A stretch of 5,412 nt of DNA from Syntrophaceae bacterium PtaB.Bin038 (GTDB lineage: Bacteria > Desulfobacterota > Syntrophia > Syntrophales > UBA2192), in NCBI GenBank assembly GCA_002067855.1, contig MVQS01000394.1:1-5412 (forward strand). The letters run 5' to 3'. Position 1 is the first letter of the stretch. Each line of letters begins with the position of its first letter. Of the stretch, positions 1-4,368 are shown in pieces. A model generated the notes under the pieces. The model did no database searches. It was not told where the DNA came from and worked only from the letters and a program-made list of their open reading frames with translations. The position numbers and the translations under genes are program-made.

Positions 1-1571
1 ACGCCGTCGCCGTAGACCCGCATCTTGAGGTGCCTGTTCCCCACCACGGTGGGGTAGGAGACCTGGACGTTGCGGGTGCAGAGGATGGGCTCGGGGTTTC
101 GGGTGCCGAAGGGGGCAAGGCGGTCGAACTGCGACACGAGATCATGGGTGATCCGGTTCAGGCTACACAGGGCGTCGATGGAGGTCTCCTGGATCAGCTC
201 CTGGACGACGAGACCCTCCTTGACGATATCCCCCAGCACTTCGCTCAGCTTCTCGATGTCGCTTTCCTTCACCGAGATGCCCGCGGCGTAGCGGTGCCCC
301 CCGTAGGAAAGGAGCAGCGGGTCGCAGAGCTTGAGCCCCTCGTAGAGGTTGAACTCGGCGATGCTGCGTCCCGACCCCTTGCCGATGCCGTCCTTGAGGC
401 TGATGAGGATCGTGGGGCGGTAGAAGCGGTCGACGACCCTCGAGGCGACGATCCCGATCACACCGGGGTGCCATTCCGGCGAAGCCAGCACGAGGGCCCC
501 TTTGTCCTTCGCGTCGCCCATGGAGTGGATCCGCGTCATGATCTCGTCGAAGATCGTCTTCTCCAGGCGCTGCCGCTCCCGGTTGCACGCGTCCAGCCTC
601 GAGGCGATCCTCTGGGCCTCGGCGGGGTCCTCCGTCAGCAGCAGCCGAACGGCGTCATCGGGGGTCCCGACCCGGCCCGCGGCGTTGATCCGGGGGATCA
701 GGGCGAACGAGGCCGCCCCGGAATCGATCACCGTGTTGCCAAGCCCCGCCGTCTCCCGCAGGGCCCTGAGTCCCACGCGGCGGTCCTCGTTGAGCAGCTC
801 GAGGCCGATCCGGGCGAAGATGCGGTTCTCGTCGACCAGCGGCGACAGGTCGCCGATCGTCCCCAGGGCGACGAGGTCGAGGTAGACGCGCAGGTTCGGG
901 TAGGTCCGGTCCGACCAGAACCCGATGTTGCGCAGGCCGCCCCGCAGGGCGATCAGGAAGTTGAAGACGATGCCCACGCCGGCCAGATGCTTGAAGGGGA
1001 AGGGACAGTCGCTGCGGTTGGGGTTGATCACCGCCGCCGCCGCGGGAAGGGCCGCCGGCACCTCGTGATGGTCCAGCACGATCGTTTCGATGCCCTGCGT
1101 GCGTGCGTATTCGATCTCTTCCCGGTCCGACACCCCGCAGTCCACCGTCACGATCAGGCTGATGTCCTGCGCCTTGAGCCTGTCGATGGCCTTCCGGTTC
1201 AGGCTGTACCCCTCGTCCACACGGTCGGGGATGTAGTACATGACCCTCTCGTGGATGGCGTGCAGGAAGCGGTAGAGGATCGACAGGGCGGTGATGCCGT
1301 CGGCGTCGTAATCGCCGTAGATCGCGATTTTTTCCTTGCCCCGGATCGCGCGGATCATCCGGGCCACACCCTCCTTCATGTCCTTCATGAGGAAGGGGTT
1401 GTGCAGGTCGTGCAGCGAGGGGGTGAGGAAGCGCCGCGCCGTGTCGAGGTCGGTGATGCCGCGGTTGATGAGAATCTGGGAGACGATGGGGTTCAGCTTG
1501 AATTCCTCGGCAAACAGAGACTGGAGGTCCTCCCTTGCCTCGGACAGTTTCCATCTTGTTATGGGCAGCAT
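1..1571 (-). CDS. recJ: Single-stranded-DNA-specific exonuclease RecJ (3' end cut by window edge)
   Basis: RecJ degrades single-stranded DNA 5'-3' in recombination (RecFOR pathway), mismatch repair and base excision repair, acting in the cytoplasm with Mn/Mg. My translation of the minus strand from ATG 1571 stays open to the left edge for 523 codons, with no frameshift. DHH-family motifs appear in order: DYDADG (residues 87-92), DCG (144-146), DHHE (167-170), PRINAAGR (293-300), the DHHA1-type HPGVIGIVASRV (from 368), SGRS (400-403) and GGH (424-426), followed by the start of the C-terminal OB-like region (FDRLAPFGTRNPEP). All acidic and histidine metal-site motifs are intact. RecJ proteins are usually about 560-580 aa, so roughly 40-60 residues should lie beyond base 1. 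The ATG at 1571 was chosen because it gives the expected N-terminus (MLPITRWKL) and has GGAAGAG 9-11 bases upstream. A nearby ATG at 1554 is out of frame. Identity is very secure. Confidence 0.97.
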   Translation of the reverse strand, partial: MLPITRWKLSEAREDLQSLFAEEFKLNPIVSQILINRGITDLDTARRFLTPSLHDLHNPFLMKDMKEGVARMIRAIRGKEKIAIYGDYDADGITALSILYRFLHAIHERVMYYIPDRVDEGYSLNRKAIDRLKAQDISLIVTVDCGVSDREEIEYARTQGIETIVLDHHEVPAALPAAAAVINPNRSDCPFPFKHLAGVGIVFNFLIALRGGLRNIGFWSDRTYPNLRVYLDLVALGTIGDLSPLVDENRIFARIGLELLNEDRRVGLRALRETAGLGNTVIDSGAASFALIPRINAAGRVGTPDDAVRLLLTEDPAEAQRIASRLDACNRERQRLEKTIFDEIMTRIHSMGDAKDKGALVLASPEWHPGVIGIVASRVVDRFYRPTILISLKDGIGKGSGRSIAEFNLYEGLKLCDPLLLSYGGHRYAAGISVKESDIEKLSEVLGDIVKEGLVVQELIQETSIDALCSLNRITHDLVSQFDRLAPFGTRNPEPILCTRNVQVSYPTVVGNRHLKMRVYGDG

Positions 1572-1641
1572 AAAAGGATGCTCTTCCGCCGGACGGGTTC
1601 GCAGGCCTGTGTTGCGGATGTCGGGCCTGTTGACACGGTGT

Positions 1642-1669
1642 ATATTAACAGCGCCGGGTTTCCTGTCAA
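1642..1669 (-). promoter_or_regulatory. Predicted sigma70-type promoter of recJ
   Basis: Read on the minus strand there is a perfect -35 hexamer TTGACA (1669-1664), a 16-base spacer and TAATAT (1647-1642) as a 4/6 match to the -10 box. TATACA three bases further downstream is an alternative -10 with a 19-base spacer. Transcription would start near 1635, leaving a leader of about 64 bases before the recJ ATG. The element sits in a locally AT-rich patch of otherwise GC-rich DNA, as expected for a real promoter. The start point is inferred. Confidence 0.6.
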
Positions 1670-1716
1670 GTGAAGAATTATTCCCCGTTGATCTTCGACC
1701 GCTCCGATGCTACGGA

Positions 1717-1722
1717 TATAAA
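1717..1722 (+). promoter_or_regulatory. Possible -10 element for the plus-strand gene pair
   Basis: TATAAA (5/6 match to TATAAT) lies 23 bases before the ATG at 1746 in an AT-rich patch. At 17 bases upstream only TTCGAC (1694-1699) is available, a poor -35. TTGATC at 1688-1693 is a better hexamer but 23 bases away. A plus-strand promoter must exist somewhere in 1572-1745 if the pair is transcribed divergently from recJ, and this is the best candidate I see. The call is weak. Confidence 0.25.
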
Positions 1723-1730
1723 AAGGATTT

Positions 1731-1743
1731 CGGGGGATCCCCG
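1731..1743 (+). repeat. Small hairpin over the ribosome-binding region of the DUF4911-like gene
   Basis: CGGGG (1731-1735) and CCCCG (1739-1743) form a 5-bp all-GC stem with a three-base loop GAT, ending two bases before the ATG at 1746. The G tract in the left arm is the only Shine-Dalgarno-like sequence for this start, so folding could hide it. The same stretch also reads as the 10-bp palindrome GGGGATCCCC. In GC-rich DNA this may be chance. Confidence 0.3.
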
Positions 1744-1745
1744 CC

Positions 1746-1970
1746 ATGACGGGACGCACGATACGTCGTTTCCGGATGGCACCGCGCGACATCGCGCGGT
1801 TTCAGTTCGTCATCGAGAGCCACGAAGGGTTGGCGACTGCGAGCACCGTCGACCCCCGGGAGGCCGTGGTGATGCTGTGCGTCCCGGACGGCTGCGGACG
1901 CGACCTCGATTGCGTTCTCGAGGCCCTGCGGGGGGAGATGGGGATCCGATTCCGGGAGCTTCCCGGTTGA
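1746..1970 (+). CDS. Small DUF4911-like protein of unknown function
   Basis: This is a 74-aa soluble protein without a signal peptide or membrane segment. Residues 11-36 (MAPRDIARFQFVIESHEGLA followed by TASTVD) and the downstream hydrophobic strand VVMLCVP (41-47), then a helix (DLDCVLEALRGEM, 53-65), resemble the short DUF4911 proteins of Desulfobacterota, whose role is unknown. That match is from memory of the family and was not tested by search. An in-frame TAA lies shortly upstream, so ATG 1746 is the first possible ATG. The second, ATG 1776 (Met11), lies just before the family-like core and could be the real start. The only Shine-Dalgarno-like element before 1746 is a G tract (1732-1736). 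Two Cys (45 and 50) are present but no clear metal motif. It is followed after 50 bp by the next plus-strand gene, so the two are probably co-transcribed. Confidence 0.65.
   Translation: MTGRTIRRFRMAPRDIARFQFVIESHEGLATASTVDPREAVVMLCVPDGCGRDLDCVLEALRGEMGIRFRELPG
1781..1800 (+). repeat. 8-bp perfect inverted repeat inside the start of the DUF4911-like gene
   Basis: ACCGCGCG (1781-1788) and CGCGCGGT (1793-1800) are perfect reverse complements around the loop ACAT. They cover codons 12-19 of the gene, immediately after the internal ATG at 1776. A stable RNA hairpin is expected. The following bases (TTCAG) do not form a convincing U tract, so I do not call a terminator. The repeat may simply reflect GC-rich coding of RDIAR. 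Confidence 0.4.
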
Positions 1971-2020
1971 ACCGAAGACCGGGGGCTCGCAAACGTCCAA
2001 GAGAAGGCGGGTCGTCAACG

Positions 2021-2803
2021 ATGCTGCTCAACACGCACACCCTGTTGCTGAGGGAGTATGCAGGCCGCCGGCCGGTCGCGGACAACCTGGACATCCTGAT
2101 CTACAATGTGATGCCCGACATCCTCCCGATCCACCGGGACATCACGCCCGAGAGGACGCACCGGATGGAGCGATTCTCCGTCGCGCCGGCGGGCCGCGAG
2201 AGGGCCCGCTTCATCCAGTTTCACCTGCTCGTCGACGACCTGTCCCACCACGGGCACATCACCCGGAACGGCCACGACCGCTCCGAAAACGAATCGGGGG
2301 GGTACGCGTTCACGAAGGGATCGGCGCTCGTGCCGGACATGATGGGGATGCACCGGAGGCTCGGAAGGCCGATCGACGAGGGCGAGGCGCTCTACCGATC
2401 CCACCTCGTCGTCGAGATGGCCGTGGACCTGGTGATCCGCGAGCGGCACCCGGACATCGTCGGGCTGTTCTCCCGGGCCGTGGACGCGACCCTCGGGGGT
2501 AGCATCGACGGGCTCGTCGGCACGCTCGCCTGGGCCTATGCGTTGCCGGCGGGGCTTGCGAGGGAGGCGCTGCTGCAGGGGATGGCGGCCTACCGGGACG
2601 AGACCCTGCGGCGGTCGGTCAGCCTCGAGGGGCGGATCGACCTGTTCCTCTGGAAGTTCTACGGGGGTGAAGGCGGGTACCCGGTGCGGCGGGACGTGCG
2701 GGACCTCCTGCTGAAGGGAATCGAAAGCGTTGCCGACCACGAACAGTTCCTGTCGGCAACGCTTCGGGAGATCGCAGCGTCGGGGTTCGACGGGGGCCTA
2801 TAG
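2021..2803 (+). CDS. Unrecognised 260-aa His/Asp-rich protein, possibly a metal-dependent hydrolase-like helical fold
   Basis: I do not recognise a named family. The protein is soluble, mostly helical in appearance, with no signal peptide. The N-terminal half is unusually rich in potential metal ligands in a spaced pattern: NTH (4-6), NVMPDILPIH (29-38), THR (46-48), QFHLLVDDLSHHGH (66-79) and SHLVVEMAVD (127-136). This layout (early His, N..PD, H...DD..HH, then H...E...D) recalls all-helical zinc phospholipase C / ACP-phosphodiesterase-like proteins, but that is inference only. The C-terminal half (about 150-260) is ordinary helical sequence. The reading frame is open upstream to 1670, but that part overlaps the preceding gene in another frame and looks unlike a protein. 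ATG 2021 has GAGAAGGCGG (2001-2010) upstream, with the AAGG core about 14 bases before the ATG, and begins a sensible sequence. It follows the DUF4911-like gene by 50 bp and ends overlapping rpmB by six bases. Confidence 0.8.
   Translation: MLLNTHTLLLREYAGRRPVADNLDILIYNVMPDILPIHRDITPERTHRMERFSVAPAGRERARFIQFHLLVDDLSHHGHITRNGHDRSENESGGYAFTKGSALVPDMMGMHRRLGRPIDEGEALYRSHLVVEMAVDLVIRERHPDIVGLFSRAVDATLGGSIDGLVGTLAWAYALPAGLAREALLQGMAAYRDETLRRSVSLEGRIDLFLWKFYGGEGGYPVRRDVRDLLLKGIESVADHEQFLSATLREIAASGFDGGL
2725..2764 (-). terminator. Predicted transcription terminator of rpmB, embedded in the converging gene
   Basis: A perfect 13-bp inverted repeat (AAGCGTTGCCGAC at 2725-2737, GTCGGCAACGCTT at 2752-2764) encloses a 14-base loop that itself holds GAAC-A-GTTC. 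On the minus strand it begins 33 bases after the rpmB stop, and its 3' arm runs into CTTTCGATT, a weak T-rich tail. On the plus strand no T run follows, and the structure lies before that gene's stop. Position and asymmetry therefore favour a terminator or 3'-end-protecting hairpin for rpmB. The interrupted T tract is the weakness of the call. The same bases encode residues 235-248 of the plus-strand protein. Confidence 0.5.
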
Positions 2804-2992
2804 GGCCTTTCGCACGGAGCCCGATCGCAGGCATCGTGTGCAGACCTTCATCCGCTTCACGGACCCGTTGCTGTCCACGACCTGGAGCTTCTGGAGATTG
2901 GGGTACCAGACCCGCTTCGTTTTGTTGTTGGCGTGGCTGACGTTGTGACCCACGACGGGGCCCTTGCCGCAGACATCGCAGACTCTGGCCAT
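2798..2992 (-). CDS. rpmB: 50S ribosomal protein L28 (zinc-binding, four-Cys form)
   Basis: L28 is a small component of the large ribosomal subunit. The 64-aa product starts MARVCDVCGKGP, carries the family signature GHNVSHANNKTKR (residues 15-27) followed by WYPNLQ, and has two CxxC pairs (Cys5/Cys8 and Cys51/Cys54). It is therefore the zinc-ribbon 'C+' form, not the Cys-less form used under zinc starvation in some bacteria. Length is normal for the family. The start ATG at 2992 is preceded by GAGGT about seven bases upstream, a good ribosome-binding site. The gene lies 68 bp downstream of pfk on the same strand and probably also has its own promoter. Its last codon and stop (CTA TAG) are the reverse complement of the last codon and stop of the converging gene. 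A longer frame runs through this gene from upstream, but the L28 start is unambiguous. Confidence 0.97.
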   Translation of the reverse strand: MARVCDVCGKGPVVGHNVSHANNKTKRVWYPNLQKLQVVDSNGSVKRMKVCTRCLRSGSVRKAL

Positions 2993-3012
2993 AAGGATAC
3001 CTCGCAGAAAGA

Positions 3013-3025
3013 AATCGGTCCGATT
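3013..3025. repeat. 13-base dyad overlapping the rpmB promoter
   Basis: AATCGG and CCGATT flank a single T, giving a 6-bp inverted repeat with one central base. It overlaps the downstream half of the putative -10 box and the predicted start point of rpmB. This is where a repressor could bind, but the arms are short and no regulator is implied by the sequence. Confidence 0.3.
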
Positions 3026-3053
3026 ATCTAAACCAACAAAGCGGGGAATGCAA
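3023..3053 (-). promoter_or_regulatory. Possible promoter for rpmB in the pfk-rpmB gap
   Basis: On the minus strand GATAAT (3028-3023) matches the -10 consensus at five of six bases. The best upstream hexamer is TTGCAT (3053-3048), a weak -35 with a long 19-base spacer. A start near 3016 would leave a leader of about 24 bases that contains the GAGGT ribosome-binding site. The gap is clearly more AT-rich than its surroundings. Read-through from pfk is equally possible because I see no terminator after pfk. Confidence 0.4.
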
Positions 3054-3060
3054 GCGATTT

Positions 3061-4368
3061 TTAGTTTTTCATGGAAGGGGGCTGCCCCGTCGATTCGAGG
3101 ACCAGCATCCAGATGTTGCCGCGGGGGTCGATGTTCTTCCGCCGGGAGGCGACGGCCCGGAACGGAAGGTGCACGTAGGCGTCGTTGACCAGGCCCACGA
3201 GCATGCCCGTCTTGCCCGCCATCCCGGCGTGGACGGCGTACTGTGCGAGCACGCCGCAGAGGATGCTGTCGCTGGCGTTGGCGGGAACGCTGCGGATAAT
3301 GTAGCTGGGGTCGATGTACTTCAGGTTGATCTCGATCTTCTTTTTTCTGAAATACTCCTCGATCCGTTCCTTGAGGTGCACCCCGATGTCGTTGAGCCGG
3401 ATGTTCCCCGAGGCGTCCCGGCGGACGGGTCCCTTCCGGGAGAACAGGTCCTGCCCCGCGCCCTCGGCCACGATGATCACGGCGTGATTCCGCGCGATCA
3501 GGCGCTTCTCGAGATGGCGGAGGAACCCCTTTTCTCCTTCGAGATCGAAGGGTTCTTCGGGGATGAGGACGAAGTTTGCATCCCCCTGCGCGAGGGCCGC
3601 CGAGGCGGCGATGTGGCCGGACTGACGGCCCATGAGCTTCACGAGCCCGATGCCCATGGGGGCCCCCTTCGCCTCCACGTGGGCGCACTGGATCGTCTTG
3701 ACGGCCTCGGAGATGGCGGTGTCGAACCCGAAGCTCTTCTGGATCAGCACCAGATCGTTGTCGATCGTCTTGGGGATCCCGATCACGCCGACCTTGAGCT
3801 TCCGGCGCTTTGTCTCCTCCGTGATCAGCTGGGCCGCCTTCATCGTGCCGTCCCCCCCGATGACGAAGAAGAGATTGATGTTCATTCGCTCGAGGGAGTC
3901 CACCAGCTCGACGATGTCCTGGTTGCCCCGGGAGGAGGAGAGGATGCTGCCGCCGAGGTCCTGGATGTCCTTCACCACCTCCGGCGTCAGCTCCATGAAG
4001 TCGTGCCCGTACCGGGGGATCAGGCCCTGAAGTCCATACCGCACGCCGATGATGTTTCGGACCCCGTAGCGGAACCAGAGTTCCATGACGAGGGCACGGA
4101 TCACGTCGTTGATCCCGGGGCACAGGCCGCCGCATGAGACCACGGCCGCCTTGACCTTCTGGGGCTCGAAGTAGATCATCGCCCTAGGTCCCGCCACTTC
4201 CAGGGACATGGAGCGCAGGGGCCCCGCGGGAAGCACTTTCCGGGAGTCGATGTGGATGTCGCACAGGACCCGCTCATCGTCGCCCTTGAAATAGCCCACG
4301 GAGAGCGGCGAAGGGATCTTCGGCTTGCCCAGGGTCTGTATCTCGAAATCCCGGTGTGTCTTTTTCAT
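3061..4368 (-). CDS. ATP-type 6-phosphofructokinase (plant/trypanosome-like, TP0108-like group)
   Basis: The enzyme phosphorylates fructose 6-phosphate to fructose 1,6-bisphosphate in glycolysis. The 435-aa product has a roughly 60-residue N-terminal extension ending in AGPR.IYF, then the nucleotide-binding start SCGGLCPGIND (78-88), GGDGT (171-175), the catalytic GIPKTIDND (197-205, with Asp203 as the expected proton acceptor) and MGRQSGH (246-252), followed by the C-terminal FRKKKIEINLKYIDPSYIIRS block. The second Gly of GGDGT is the ATP-type residue; pyrophosphate-dependent enzymes normally have Asp there. The Lys in PKTIDND is usual in the PPi-type lineage. This Gly plus Lys mix is known from ATP-dependent plant and trypanosome enzymes, so ATP is the likelier donor. 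Start ATG 4368 overlaps the upstream gene's stop (ATGA) and is preceded by GGGAG. The stop TAA is at 3063-3061. No frame defect is seen. Confidence 0.93.
   Translation of the reverse strand: MKKTHRDFEIQTLGKPKIPSPLSVGYFKGDDERVLCDIHIDSRKVLPAGPLRSMSLEVAGPRAMIYFEPQKVKAAVVSCGGLCPGINDVIRALVMELWFRYGVRNIIGVRYGLQGLIPRYGHDFMELTPEVVKDIQDLGGSILSSSRGNQDIVELVDSLERMNINLFFVIGGDGTMKAAQLITEETKRRKLKVGVIGIPKTIDNDLVLIQKSFGFDTAISEAVKTIQCAHVEAKGAPMGIGLVKLMGRQSGHIAASAALAQGDANFVLIPEEPFDLEGEKGFLRHLEKRLIARNHAVIIVAEGAGQDLFSRKGPVRRDASGNIRLNDIGVHLKERIEEYFRKKKIEINLKYIDPSYIIRSVPANASDSILCGVLAQYAVHAGMAGKTGMLVGLVNDAYVHLPFRAVASRRKNIDPRGNIWMLVLESTGQPPSMKN

Noticed and set aside
655..1554. Minus-strand 299-codon frame starting METVRGKGG
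   Set aside because: It is an alternate frame of recJ on the same strand. The product is Arg/Pro/His/Gly-rich, while the recJ frame shows DYDADG, DCG and DHHE.
30..1673. Long 547-codon open frame on the plus strand opposite recJ
   Set aside because: It is the antisense of a well-supported recJ frame with all motifs intact. Its translation is low-complexity D/V/P/R-rich sequence without family resemblance, typical of GC-rich antisense frames.
1670..2020. 117-residue N-terminal extension of the 260-aa protein from ATG 1670
   Set aside because: It overlaps the DUF4911-like gene in another frame, is Arg/Gly/Pro-rich without structure, and ATG 2021 offers a better supported start.
2015..2740. 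Minus-strand 241-codon frame opposite the 260-aa plus-strand gene
   Set aside because: The translation is a V/P/R/D/H-rich shadow with no plausible fold. The plus-strand frame has better amino-acid composition, an upstream purine-rich ribosome-binding site and an ordered His/Asp pattern.
2794..2810. GGCC-TATAG-GGCC followed by TTT as a terminator of the plus-strand gene
   Set aside because: The stem is only four base pairs plus possible G-U pairs and the T run is three bases, too weak to call. No good plus-strand terminator is visible in the window.
2798..4135. 445-codon minus-strand frame apparently joining part of pfk with L28
   Set aside because: Upstream of the L28 Met it is an out-of-frame reading of pfk. 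Only the last 64 residues are a real protein, so there is no fusion.
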